A DNA stretch of 64,000 nt from CAG-873 sp910578365 (GCA_951635545.1 OX620685.1:3286001-3350000); one strand, 5' to 3'; positions 8,404-17,160 are shown, counted from the stretch's first letter. Notes: generated by a model not told the origin, from the sequence alone. Program-made: numbers and translations.

Positions 8404-9189
8404 TTATCTGCTTTTTATAGCTTTGAGCTTACGGACGCTTTCGCCGGTAAGCGTGATTCGATGAGCAGTGTGGACAATGCGGTCGAGTATTGCATCTGCC
8501 ACTGTGGAGTCACCGATAGCTTCGTACCAGTCCAGTTCGGGGAGCTGTGATGTCACGATGATTGATTTGCGACCATGGCGGTCTTCGATGATTTCCGTAA
8601 GGTGTGCGCGTTCCTTGGCGTCGAGAGGCACCAGGAAGAGATCGTCGAGGATCAGGAGCTGCGTTTTTTCGAGTTTCTTGAGCTCCGTTTCGATTGTTCC
8701 TTTGTTTTTGGCGATTTTCAGGGTTCCCATCAGTTTGGATGCGTTCGCGTACAGCACGCGCATACCGGCCTTGCATGCCTCGTATCCCAGTGCTGTTGCC
8801 AGATAGCTTTTGCCTGTACCCGAACAGCCTGTGATGAACAGGTTTTCACCTTTACGGATAAAGTCCAGCGATGCGAGACGCTCCATCTGATTACGATCCA
8901 GGCCACGCGGAAGGTTATAGTCAATCTGCGCCACCGACGCGTCATCGTATCTGAAGTTTGCGTTTTTCACCAGGCGCTCAATATTGCGTGCGGCCCTGTA
9001 GTCCCATTCTCTGGATAGCAGCCAGTTCAGAAAGCTGTCAGGTGTCATTGTCTCGGCGAATGTGGCCTGAAGACTTTCGGAAAACGCTGCCGACATGCCG
9101 TGTAAGCGCATACGGTGCATCAGATCCAGAGAGATGGAGTTGCGGTCTTTCTCCGCTGTTATTGGCGTGGTTTTATTGTTCGTTTCCAT
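8404..9189 (-). CDS. istB: IstB-type ATPase of IS21 family (copy 2)
   Basis: A 261-residue AAA+ helper ATPase with the same predicted protein as the copy at 5430-6215; the DNA differs only at scattered silent positions. Walker A GCSGTGKS and Walker B LLILDD are intact. It overlaps istA by 17 bases. Confidence 0.95.
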   Translation of the reverse strand: METNNKTTPITAEKDRNSISLDLMHRMRLHGMSAAFSESLQATFAETMTPDSFLNWLLSREWDYRAARNIERLVKNANFRYDDASVAQIDYNLPRGLDRNQMERLASLDFIRKGENLFITGCSGTGKSYLATALGYEACKAGMRVLYANASKLMGTLKIAKNKGTIETELKKLEKTQLLILDDLFLVPLDAKERAHLTEIIEDRHGRKSIIVTSQLPELDWYEAIGDSTVADAILDRIVHTAHRITLTGESVRKLKAIKSR

Positions 9190-10765
9190 GTTGTTCGTTG
9201 TTGTTGGCTGATAGTTTTATGCTTGCGGCAAAATATTCTTTACCGCGTATGTTCCGGTGGGATGGTGTCTGACGGTCATTGCCGTCGGCATCAGCCCCCG
9301 GCAAATAATCCGCATCGGCTCCGGACTCAAGTATGTCCACCATGTCGCTGACACTGTAAAGGCGTGCGTCCATTGCCGCGGCGCATCCTGACACAAGCCG
9401 TTCCTGTCCATACTTTTTCTCAAGTTTCATGATGCCACGGCAGACTCTGAAGGCGAGTTCCGGATAACGCCTGTCCTCGATGACAGCCCGCAGATAGTGC
9501 AATACGATGTTGTCGATCTGTGCCGCACGTGAAAGCAGTTCCGCAATGTCGCTCTCGCAGCTCCCCTTGCGTCCGGGCAGATTGTGTGACGGTTTCGTTG
9601 TATATTCATACGGAGTATCGTTGCGGTGATGCGTCGCCACATGGGTAAAGCCATGAAAGATGTCGATCGTGTCAGTGTCGTAGACCAGTTCCACACGTTT
9701 GCCTACATATTGCACAGGCACACTGTAGTGATGCTTGTGCAGAGTTATGTAGCTGTTACGCTGTACTGTCGCGACAGCCCGCTGTTTCATCTGATAGCGG
9801 TTCGCAGGCAATGGCCGGAGATTGTCCCGCTCCACAGCCTCAAAGAGCTGACGGCGTGATTCCTTTCGACGCGTCAGATTACGCGCGTTGAACTTCTCCA
9901 AAGACCTGAGGATTGCTTCGTTAAGCGACTCCAGATTATGGAAAATCTGACCTTCAAGGTCTACGTACACGGACCGATACATCAGTTTTACTGCATTTTC
10001 CACCAGGGCCTTGTCCTTTGGATGCCGCACACGGGCAGGCACCACGGCGCAGCCGTAATGCTCGGCAAAGGATTCGAAGTCAGGATTTATGACCGGCTCG
10101 TCGCGGCCACTGCGCGTGACGGCAGATTTCAGGTTGTCAGGCACAATCGCACATGGTGCGCCGCCGTAGAAACGGATGGCGTTTTCGCAGGCCTTTATCA
10201 GATCTTCCTTCTTCTGCGTCCACACTGCCTCGCAATATGTGTAGTGGCTACATGGAAGTATCGCCACAAACACCTCGACCTTTCGTATCCCGGCTGTTGC
10301 CTCATCGACTATTTCCAATCTGTTTCCGGCAAAATCGATATACATCTGGTCGCCGGCGCGGTGCTCCACATGCCCGATGGCGTTGGTCTGCAGCATGAAC
10401 TGCCTGAGTTTCATCCCGAAAGATGCCTTCAGATAGCCATCGGGATGGCCGGTATGATACTCTTCATACAACTTCTTGACCGTCATGCCCTTTCGAGAAA
10501 GTCGCGCCGCATAATCGGGCAACAGGGCTTCAAGCCTGACCTGCCGCTCCGACGGTTTACGCTCCCTCGCCCCGGGTATGGCAAATAGTTCCTGTAGCCG
10601 CGCATCACTCAGCGACGGCAGCTTCTCAGCGGGTATCCCGCTGTCCTGATACATTCTCACATAGCGGCGCACCGTGTTCCGGGATATGTCAAAGGCACTA
10701 CTGATGCCTTTTATGCCCATCCCTGATGCGTGACATAGGAGAATATTTTTTAATTTTGTGTTCAT
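9173..10765 (-). CDS. istA: IstA-type transposase of IS21 family (copy 2)
   Basis: A 530-residue DDE transposase with intact helix-turn-helix and catalytic residues D144, D210 and E256. Compared with copy 1 it has Gly-Ile for Cys-Val near residue 20, Gly for Asp in EEYHTGHP, Asn for Asp in FAGNRL, and Arg for His near the C-terminus. Both copies appear capable of expression. Confidence 0.95.
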   Translation of the reverse strand: MNTKLKNILLCHASGMGIKGISSAFDISRNTVRRYVRMYQDSGIPAEKLPSLSDARLQELFAIPGARERKPSERQVRLEALLPDYAARLSRKGMTVKKLYEEYHTGHPDGYLKASFGMKLRQFMLQTNAIGHVEHRAGDQMYIDFAGNRLEIVDEATAGIRKVEVFVAILPCSHYTYCEAVWTQKKEDLIKACENAIRFYGGAPCAIVPDNLKSAVTRSGRDEPVINPDFESFAEHYGCAVVPARVRHPKDKALVENAVKLMYRSVYVDLEGQIFHNLESLNEAILRSLEKFNARNLTRRKESRRQLFEAVERDNLRPLPANRYQMKQRAVATVQRNSYITLHKHHYSVPVQYVGKRVELVYDTDTIDIFHGFTHVATHHRNDTPYEYTTKPSHNLPGRKGSCESDIAELLSRAAQIDNIVLHYLRAVIEDRRYPELAFRVCRGIMKLEKKYGQERLVSGCAAAMDARLYSVSDMVDILESGADADYLPGADADGNDRQTPSHRNIRGKEYFAASIKLSANNNEQHGNEQ

Positions 10766-10942
10766 GTTTCTTTGGTTTTATCCCCCGTCGGCCAAAACGG
10801 AATTCAAAGATACATATAAAATCCCCTGCTGACATTACGTCGACAGGGGTCATTTTTATTTTGGGCAAAGGGGTCAGTGATATTTTGGCTTAAGGGGTCA
10901 ATTCAACCTGGTCTAAGGGGTCATCCGAGCCTGGGTTTTCCA

Positions 10943-11198
10943 CCCAATCATGGATTTACGCTCCTGTTTTTATGTTTCGGTTTTATCTTGTTTCCGGGTG
11001 GAATAGGGTCTATTCCTTTTTCGGATGCCCCAGTCTCCGGGGAGGGGGTCTTGTCTGCCGTATCTTCATTGTCTCGTTTTTGTTTTGGGCGATTTTCAGA
11101 ATTAAAACATCGACACTGTACCGTTTTCCCTGACAGTCTACTGACAGAGTTATGACAGCTTTCTGACTTTTTACATGATGACTGTAATGTTACCTTGT
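10943..11198 (-). other. Gene remnant or leader downstream of the excisionase-like gene
   Basis: A - strand frame stays open from about 11192 to a TGA near 10945 and ends in a Lys/Pro-rich disordered tail (DKTPSPETGASEKG, then KPKHKNRSVNP). It has no ATG and is cut by the IS21 end. It may be a piece of the gene that normally follows the excisionase in this element type, or a chance frame. I make no product call. Confidence 0.25.
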
Positions 11199-11537
11199 TT
11201 ATCGTTTGTTATCCTGCGCATAGTCAAGGTATCCGACCGCGTTCCCGGCGGTGAGACGCAGCTCCGCCCATTTCCTCAGTTCAGATATGCGGAAGTGGAG
11301 ACGGTGCCCGAATTTGTGGAATGGGATGTTGCCGGCAGACGTTTCCTTGTATAGCTGGCCCTTGGCAATACGGTATCCGTTGGAATTTAGAAACTCCAAC
11401 GCACCGTCTATGTCCACCGATTCCTGTTCCCTCTTGGGTTGTGATGTTGCGAGTATTTTATCAAGGCTCTCGCTGACCGCGTTGTTGATTAGCTCCCTCA
11501 AATTCTCAAAGGGGATAATGACTATATTGTTATCCAT
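11199..11537 (-). CDS. Excisionase-type helix-turn-helix protein
   Basis: A 112-residue protein. Residues about 45-95 form a winged helix of the excisionase type (MerR-like HTH_17): ALEFLNSNGYRIAKGQLYKETSAGNIPFHKFGHRLHFRISELRKW, where the GNIPFHKFG turn and final RKW are diagnostic. Such proteins act as recombination directionality factors or regulators beside integrases in Bacteroidetes mobile elements. It lies about 400 bases downstream of the integrase gene on the same strand. A CATACTTTG box upstream resembles a -7 element, so it probably has its own promoter. Confidence 0.85.
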   Translation of the reverse strand: MDNNIVIIPFENLRELINNAVSESLDKILATSQPKREQESVDIDGALEFLNSNGYRIAKGQLYKETSAGNIPFHKFGHRLHFRISELRKWAELRLTAGNAVGYLDYAQDNKR

Positions 11538-11539
11538 TT

Positions 11540-11891
11540 GATGAAATAAGACCGCAAAGTATGGGGTTTACATACCCATGCAATATGTAAAATCGCCGTA
11601 ACACGGCTAAATGTTCAAATTTTTCTCCGTTAATATTTAATCCGCGACCCGCGGAGGCTTTGCGGCAGTCGGATGTATAACAACATCTAAACGTCTTTTG
11701 ATTTTCACAAATAACGGATTGTCAGTATATTGTCATAACAATGTCACCAACGTGTCAGGGTCTTTCATGAAGTGCAAGAAATTACATTTATACCATAACG
11801 TATTGATGCCTGAAAAGCCAGTATCCGACACTATCCCAGGAAGCGTGTCATGCCATATACTATACTGATCCGGAACTTCGGTTTGGGTGCT
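11540..11891. other. Intergenic region between integrase and excisionase genes
   Basis: No gene seen. It contains a short inverted repeat ATGGG/CCCAT (11561-11565, 11575-11579) over the likely promoter of the excisionase-like gene and a GCCGT-AAC-ACGGC hairpin (11595-11607). Either could be an operator or a protein-binding site for recombination. A + strand frame spanning it is not coding. Confidence 0.4.
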
Positions 11892-11922
11892 AAAAAAGCC
11901 GACACATTGCTGTGTCGGCTTT
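11892..11922 (-). terminator. Rho-independent terminator of the integrase gene
   Basis: AAGCCGACACA (11896-11906) pairs perfectly with TGTGTCGGCTT (11911-11921) around a TTGC loop. On the - strand the stem is followed by TTTTTTA. It starts about 17 bases past the integrase stop. Confidence 0.9.
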
Positions 11923-11938
11923 ACTGATTCGGAATCAG

Positions 11939-13186
11939 TCACTGTGCTATATCAAGTTCCGGAAGGCTGTTAATGGCCTTGTGTTTCAGCTCGTCAACGA
12001 CATGGAGGTATTTCTCCGTCATCTCGATGCTGGCGTGTCCCATAAGTGCCTGGACCGTCTTTATATTGGCTCCGCCGTTAAGCACGTTCACAGCGAAACT
12101 GTGGCGGGCACAGTGCCATGTTATATGTTTGGGGATGCCGGCCTTTGCGACCCATTTGCCGATATGATAGTTGCAGGACCACGAACTCGGAAGAGTGAAT
12201 ATCGTCTGTGACAGGGTTTCTCCGGTCGGGGGTTGGCCGATGAGTTTCAGTATCATCGGACTCAGCGGGGTCACTACACCGCTGTTCTTGCTGCGTCCTG
12301 CAATCTTGCTCTGCTCAAATTTCAACACCCCTGTGGCGAAATCCACATTGGAGTATTTCAGTTTTCGCACGTCGCACCAGCGTATGCCTGTATAAAGGCT
12401 GAACAGGAACGCCCGCCTTATGTCCGGCTCTCCACCCTCGTAAGGGGTTATGGCGAGAGTTTTCACCTCGTCAAGAGTAAGTATGGACTTCCTCAGCGCG
12501 AGGCGGTCCATACGCATGACTATCCCCTTGGCAGGATTTTTCTTCATCAGGCCTTCCTCCACGGCGCAGGCTATCACTTTTTTGAACAGTCCGAGGCAGT
12601 GCGACGCTCCGTAACCGACCGACACTTTCTTCAGGTGGTCAGCATATCCCGACACCATTTCCGGGGTAAGGAGGTCCATCCTTAGAAACTCGGTGTAGCG
12701 TCGGTATTTCTGAATACCGGAAAGGAAGTCTATGAAACGTCGGTAGGCTGTGCCGAGGCCGACCCTTGTCGGTGTGGCATAGATTTCGTCATCACGGTGT
12801 TTGCGGAAGTAGCGTAGGAAGTCCGTCTCCTTCTCTTTCTTCAGGCGATACCCTTCGCGGTCTTCGAGAAATTCCTGCTCACGCTCAAAACGTATCTTCT
12901 CGGCGAGCGCGAGAGTGTTCTTGTTCTGAGTCCGCTCTGCCTGTGTCCGGGGATGCAGTATGATGTACAGGTTCAGGTTCTCCCGTTTGCGGTTATGCTT
13001 GATTTTGTATTTCGGCTTCCCCGCCATCGCCCCATCGGTATATATGACGTGGTTGCCCTCGTCATCGAGTACGGGGGTCTCAGTGCGTCCGAGATAGTAT
13101 TCCAGCGCGAGGCTGGCGCGTCCGTCTTTCAGGACCGTCTGGACGAGTTTCGGATTTTGTTTGTTCTTGTTTTCAACTTTTGCCAT
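11939..13186 (-). CDS. int: Tyrosine-type site-specific integrase
   Basis: Phage-integrase-family recombinase of 415 residues, the length seen in Bacteroidetes conjugative and mobilizable transposons. An N-terminal arm-binding domain (about 1-120) is followed by a SAM-like core-binding domain (about 130-225) and the catalytic domain. Catalytic residues visible: R269 in TGIRW, a probable K294, H358 and R361 in HCARHSF, H384 in GHAS, and nucleophile Y393 in EKYLH. It should integrate and excise the surrounding element. Downstream lie a strong terminator and an excisionase-like gene. Its promoter region is only about 60 bases long before the left repeat of the RIT element, so the RIT insertion may have altered its expression. 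Confidence 0.92.
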   Translation of the reverse strand: MAKVENKNKQNPKLVQTVLKDGRASLALEYYLGRTETPVLDDEGNHVIYTDGAMAGKPKYKIKHNRKRENLNLYIILHPRTQAERTQNKNTLALAEKIRFEREQEFLEDREGYRLKKEKETDFLRYFRKHRDDEIYATPTRVGLGTAYRRFIDFLSGIQKYRRYTEFLRMDLLTPEMVSGYADHLKKVSVGYGASHCLGLFKKVIACAVEEGLMKKNPAKGIVMRMDRLALRKSILTLDEVKTLAITPYEGGEPDIRRAFLFSLYTGIRWCDVRKLKYSNVDFATGVLKFEQSKIAGRSKNSGVVTPLSPMILKLIGQPPTGETLSQTIFTLPSSWSCNYHIGKWVAKAGIPKHITWHCARHSFAVNVLNGGANIKTVQALMGHASIEMTEKYLHVVDELKHKAINSLPELDIAQ

Positions 13187-13276
13187 AGGCTGCTATTCTG
13201 AGTTTTGCGCAAAGATAGCGCGGTTTGGTCATCGTTGAAAATCGCCCTCTAATGTGGCGATGACATTTATGTTTAA

Positions 13277-13346
13277 CAGTGCCTCCAACGATGAGTAAAT
13301 CAGACATGTAAGTTTGCTGTTCACAACATTATTTTGGAGGCACTGG
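13277..13346 (-). terminator. Long stem-loop at the end of the recombinase trio
   Basis: A perfect 12-base stem (13277-13288 with 13335-13346) closes a loop of about 46 nt, directly after the stop of the last recombinase gene and directly inside the left terminal repeat. It may end the trio transcript or be a recombinase-binding subterminal repeat. There is no long U tract, so a simple rho-independent terminator is not certain. Confidence 0.45.
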
Positions 13347-13356
13347 CAGAGATTCA

Positions 13357-14376
13357 TCATAGGCTATCCAAGTAAGAGAGAAGATTTTCATCGGTTTTCC
13401 ATGAGATTTTCTTCCCATTGGAACTATCGATAGCACAGGTCATGAGAGCTTTAGCTTTCATCTCCAAATTTACTTCAGCATAGATGTTCGTTGTGTTTAT
13501 AGATACGTGTCCGAGCCAAGCACGGATCGTATTTATATCCACTCCTGCTTGCAGAAGATGTGTTGCGGTGGTATGCCGGATCGTATGTGGGCTAACTCTC
13601 TTGTCCCTTACGGAAGGGAACTGTAGTTCCAGTTTTTGAGCATACCGACTCACCATTTCGTATATTCCAAATCGGGTTATACGTTGGCCGTAGCGGTTTA
13701 AGAAGAGTGGTTCATCTGGCTTTCTGTCATTGATTATTGTCTTAAGGATTGCACAGACATTGTCCCAAAGGGGGCATCTGCGAGTCTTGTTTCCTTTCCC
13801 AACAATGGTTACCAAGGGGATTGTTGATTCACTTTTGCTTTTGGCAAGCGTCACGGATGATACGTTCAGGTCGGATGCTTCTTCGGCTCTCGCTCCTGTA
13901 TTGTATAGGAAGATCAAAAGAGCGTAGTCGCGTCTGCCCTGAGCGGATCTCTGGTCGGGCAGAGATAGCAAAGCATCCATCTCAGACTTTTCAAGATACG
14001 TTATCATTCTCTTAGGGGCTTTCTTCTTAGGGATATTGCGTATGTTTCGGCTCCATTCCATATGCTCCGGAGAGTTCATGGATACATACTTTGCGAAGGC
14101 CTGTAATGCGGCAAGTCTTTGGTTTCGAGTAGCCACTGAGACGTTACGGGTTTCCTGCTGATTGTCAAGAAAGTCTGACACGACATTGATTGTCAGTTCC
14201 TGAAGGTGGAGCTTGTCTGGATTTTTATTACAGACATCTCGAAGGTAGCCAACAAGAAGTCTGAAGGTATCGCGGTAGCTACGTACCGTATTACGCGACA
14301 GATTCTTGGCAGCCAGCATATAGTCGGTGAGATAACGCCGCACCCAATAACTGAGATATATGGTTTTTTCATTCAT
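13357..14376 (-). CDS. Tyrosine recombinase, third gene of RIT trio
   Basis: A 339-residue XerC/D-like recombinase from the ATG at 14376. Catalytic set: R163 in NTGARAEE, K194 in VGKGNK, H264 and R267 in HTIRHTT, H290 in GHVS, Y299 in NIYAEV. The N-terminal SAM-like domain spans about residues 5-105. The start at 14376 overlaps the upstream stop by 8 bases, in keeping with coupled translation. Longer in-frame starts exist at 14400 and 14424 but lie deep within the preceding gene. In RIT elements the three recombinases belong to different subfamilies and all are thought to be needed; individual roles are not known. Confidence 0.9.
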   Translation of the reverse strand: MNEKTIYLSYWVRRYLTDYMLAAKNLSRNTVRSYRDTFRLLVGYLRDVCNKNPDKLHLQELTINVVSDFLDNQQETRNVSVATRNQRLAALQAFAKYVSMNSPEHMEWSRNIRNIPKKKAPKRMITYLEKSEMDALLSLPDQRSAQGRRDYALLIFLYNTGARAEEASDLNVSSVTLAKSKSESTIPLVTIVGKGNKTRRCPLWDNVCAILKTIINDRKPDEPLFLNRYGQRITRFGIYEMVSRYAQKLELQFPSVRDKRVSPHTIRHTTATHLLQAGVDINTIRAWLGHVSINTTNIYAEVNLEMKAKALMTCAIDSSNGKKISWKTDENLLSYLDSL

Positions 14377-15322
14377 GTTGATTTGTTTTGGGGTTTGCAT
14401 ATTCAAAGAATAGATTGGCCGCATCTGAGAGCAGTCCGGTAGTCATGTTAAGATACACAGTTGTGTAACTCACTTGTTTATGGCCCAGATAGGTAGATAA
14501 CACAGGCAAAAGAGTCTGAACATCCTTACCATCTTGGTACCACTTTCTTAATCGGTTCACAGCGAACGTATGGCGCAGATCGTGGATACGTGGCTGATAC
14601 CTTGTGTTGTCGTTTCGGCTGATTCCTGCTTCTATACGTATCTTTTTGAAGATGCCGTTTATGCAGTTCAGTCTCATTGACGAGCCGTTACACATAATCC
14701 ATAGAGATGTGTCTTCATCAGAGATCTTGCAGTTGTCCTTTCTCCATGAAAAGAACTTTTCAATCAGTTTCTTTACTTCCTCGTTGAAAGTGACAGTTCT
14801 TGACGTGTAAAATTTGGATTCATGGATTGTGATACAACAGTTTGCCAGATCCACATCTTTCATGCGAAGGCTCATGGTCTCTGAGATTCTTAACCCCAGC
14901 ACATATGTCAACTGAAGGATTGCTTTGACGCATTCAGGATATGTGAGAGAAGGCCGTTTCTGATATGTCATGGCAGCTGAGAACAACTTCTTGAGCTCGA
15001 TATCTGAGTAAATATACGGTGTTATTCGCTGCGGTTTCTTAGGCTTATCCATAGTCAAGGGTATTTTTGATACATACCCTCGTGACATGCACCACCGGAA
15101 GAAGCCAGACAGAGCAGCGTGACGCGTAAACCACTTTCGAGTAATCTCGTTGCCTCCTGATTGCAAAAAATCTGATGTGATGGATGCGGTTATCTCTAAC
15201 AGATTCATATCTTTCCCCAGATAATTGCAGAACTGTTTCAGAAGATTCGCATTGGTTTTGAACGACTCTCCCAATGAACGTCTATACTCGACATATTTGT
15301 CAATGGCACTATTGAGCATCAT
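14369..15322 (-). CDS. Tyrosine recombinase, second gene of RIT trio
   Basis: A 317-residue recombinase. Catalytic residues: R145 in LGLRISE, a likely K near 170, H247 and R250 in IHDLRHTF, H281 in LGHKQ, Y290 in TTVYLNM. The segment between HxxR and GH is longer than usual (RKWYQDGKDVQTLLPVLSTYLGH pattern), as in one of the RIT subfamilies. Its ATG overlaps the stop of the 541-residue gene (ATGA, 15319-15322). A C-terminal FFEYANPKTNQHE tail follows the tyrosine. Confidence 0.9.
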   Translation of the reverse strand: MMLNSAIDKYVEYRRSLGESFKTNANLLKQFCNYLGKDMNLLEITASITSDFLQSGGNEITRKWFTRHAALSGFFRWCMSRGYVSKIPLTMDKPKKPQRITPYIYSDIELKKLFSAAMTYQKRPSLTYPECVKAILQLTYVLGLRISETMSLRMKDVDLANCCITIHESKFYTSRTVTFNEEVKKLIEKFFSWRKDNCKISDEDTSLWIMCNGSSMRLNCINGIFKKIRIEAGISRNDNTRYQPRIHDLRHTFAVNRLRKWYQDGKDVQTLLPVLSTYLGHKQVSYTTVYLNMTTGLLSDAANLFFEYANPKTNQHE

Positions 15323-16944
15323 AACTCAAGCACCTCCTTCCAGTCCATATCCGACACTTCCCTTAGTCTGGAGAAATTGACTTTGGCGTAGATGGCGGTA
15401 GTATCGATTTTCACATGTCCGAGCACATCTGCGACTTCTTTAAGAGAGTGTCCTTCATTGACCAGTCTCGTTGCGCAACTGTGTCGGTAACTGTGAGGAC
15501 CATGATGCCTTATGTTGAGTTGCCTGCCTTCCAGAGATCTACTTGCCACTTGGTAAACTGTTGATGTACATATGCCGTGGAATGGAGCTCGGGTAGTAAG
15601 GAACACAAACTCCTGCTTCGGATACTTTGGACGAGCTTCAAGGATATATCTCAGAAGTGGCTGTGCAACCTCATCTATCAGAGGCATTACCTGTGGCCTG
15701 CATCCTTTTGCTCTACGCAGATGGATGACGCTATTCCGCCAGTCAATGTCCTTTAGTCTCAGTTCAGTGATTTCACTGGATCTCAAACCATACATTGCCA
15801 AAAGCGATAAAATTGCATGATTCCTTATGCCCTGGATCGTCGGATTTTGCGCAGATTCAGTCAAGATAACTTTCACATCATCCCAATGAAGGTATGACGG
15901 TAGTTGCTCCATCGTGTACAGCCGGGGGGCGGAAAGTGTTTTCCACAAATCGTCTTTCACCCATTGTCTGTCAGCCGCATATCGGAAGAAGCAACGTAGC
16001 ACGGATACAAGCCCTGCGATAGTGCGTCGATTACACCCATTGTCGTGACGTTCTTTGAGATAACTGTCAATGTCTGTAGATTGAACATCGGCAAGCAATA
16101 AGCTTGAGCCCTGAAGGTAATTCATCAGATGACGAAGTATGCTCAGACGGCTTCTATGGGTCTGGACAGAATATCCTTTGGATTCAACAAGCCAGTTGAG
16201 ATATGACATGATCTTGTCTTTTTCGGGAAAGTCATGTTCCTCCGGCTGGGCAAGTAGCCCCATATGTGAAAGCCAATTAGTTGTGACATGAATGAACGTC
16301 CGATAACTATTATCGGTACCGGATTTCTTTCGTTTGCTTGGATCCTCAACATCTCGCCATATAGCTGCCGCGTTTTGTATTTCACTCATGGTTACAAGAG
16401 AAGTAGATGGTAAATCAAGCAACTCTATGGCTGTCAGTTGATATTGTGCGATTCGTCTCAAAGTCACTGAAGGAACCCCCTGTTGTTCTTGAGCTTCCAG
16501 ATATGCGAGCCGTTCCATATACATCGGTGAGACAAGGTGTCGAACTCGAAAGTATCCTCTTGGAAAAATCTTGCTGATTATATTATCCTCAGGATAATAG
16601 CGGTGATCCAGTCTTCCCAAATATGTCAACCATCTCTTGGACGCACCAAGAAAGCGACAATGGAAATTAACCTCCACGCGCATATCACACCGTTGTTGAC
16701 GTGTCATCGAATCCCATTCAGATGTCTTTTGGACGATATATTCCAATGGAATCTCGAATGTGTCACTTTCTCTAAGGGCAAGAAGTTCATCAATTGCGAT
16801 TAGCAGACCAGCCAATCCTCGCAAATGTCGAATGCCCATTCCATCTGCGTGTAGTTTGTGCAGATATGCTTGTCTTTGCTCAGAGAATGAGGCTTGCTCA
16901 TGTCTTTGCAAATCCAAGAAGTTTGTGAATAGTAAATTAAACAT
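15319..16944 (-). CDS. Tyrosine recombinase, first gene of RIT trio (long)
   Basis: A 541-residue recombinase with an N-terminal extension of about 200 residues ahead of the SAM-like domain (about 240-330). Catalytic residues: R388 in YGLRSSE, K413 in RAKGC, H484 and R487 in HSYRHSC, H510 in LGHVK, Y519 in AIYAKV. It is the first gene of the trio, read from an AT-rich leader of about 110 bases inside the right terminal repeat. The extension could bind DNA or bring the other recombinases together; that is inference. The frame is intact. Confidence 0.9.
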   Translation of the reverse strand: MFNLLFTNFLDLQRHEQASFSEQRQAYLHKLHADGMGIRHLRGLAGLLIAIDELLALRESDTFEIPLEYIVQKTSEWDSMTRQQRCDMRVEVNFHCRFLGASKRWLTYLGRLDHRYYPEDNIISKIFPRGYFRVRHLVSPMYMERLAYLEAQEQQGVPSVTLRRIAQYQLTAIELLDLPSTSLVTMSEIQNAAAIWRDVEDPSKRKKSGTDNSYRTFIHVTTNWLSHMGLLAQPEEHDFPEKDKIMSYLNWLVESKGYSVQTHRSRLSILRHLMNYLQGSSLLLADVQSTDIDSYLKERHDNGCNRRTIAGLVSVLRCFFRYAADRQWVKDDLWKTLSAPRLYTMEQLPSYLHWDDVKVILTESAQNPTIQGIRNHAILSLLAMYGLRSSEITELRLKDIDWRNSVIHLRRAKGCRPQVMPLIDEVAQPLLRYILEARPKYPKQEFVFLTTRAPFHGICTSTVYQVASRSLEGRQLNIRHHGPHSYRHSCATRLVNEGHSLKEVADVLGHVKIDTTAIYAKVNFSRLREVSDMDWKEVLEL

Positions 16945-17147
16945 ATTGTAGAATTAAAAAATGTCTGATATAAAATATGACTATTTTCTTAACCCTAAAA
17001 TTATGTTGTTATGATTAAAGTTAATGCACATATCCTTAATTACTTATCAAGTGATGCAAACATAAATGTCATCGCCACATTAGAAGATTTATGTAATGGA
17101 CAACATACGCCCTCAACACATATTAACAACTTAACTGTACAAATTGT

Positions 17148-17160
17148 GTACTGATTGAGA
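17148..17160. other. Candidate right attachment site (direct repeat copy 2)
   Basis: Same 13-mer and orientation as 822-834, about 60 bases outside the RIT element and about 130 bases before the MATE gene. If the RIT element is ignored, the integrase gene start would lie only about 130 bases from this site, the usual arrangement. The rest of 16945-17295 holds the RIT leader and right repeat and the MATE promoter region; no gene is seen. Confidence 0.4.

Larger units (their letters stand above)
8292..10942 (-). mobile_element. IS21-family element, copy 2
   Basis: A 2651-bp near-duplicate of the element at 5318-7970, in the same orientation, with the same 33-base terminal repeats (8292-8324 and 10910-10942) and subterminal repeats. 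The two-base length difference lies in the leader upstream of istA, where the copies differ most. The outside bases (GTGTA at left, CCCAA at right) do not form a target duplication with each other or with those of copy 1. This suggests that recombination between copies, or adjacent deletion, removed the original partners. Confidence 0.92.
13248..17084 (-). mobile_element. RIT element (recombinase in trio)
   Basis: A 3837-bp element. Its ends are a perfect 27-base inverted repeat, 13248-13274 and 17058-17084, reading inward TCTAATGTGGCGATGACATT and on. Between them lie exactly three tyrosine recombinase genes on the - strand, each overlapping the next by a few bases. This is the definition of a RIT element; Tn554-type elements differ in having two recombinases plus a short third protein. 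A second inverted pair, CAGTGCCTCCAA/TTGGAGGCACTG (13277-13288, 13335-13346), lies inside the left end. No clear target duplication is visible. It sits between the integrase promoter and the right edge of the island. Confidence 0.85.

Noticed and set aside
13357..16944. Tn554-like transposon (TnpA-TnpB-TnpC)
   Set aside because: All three genes have complete tyrosine recombinase catalytic sets, while Tn554 TnpC is a short non-recombinase; the RIT description fits better.
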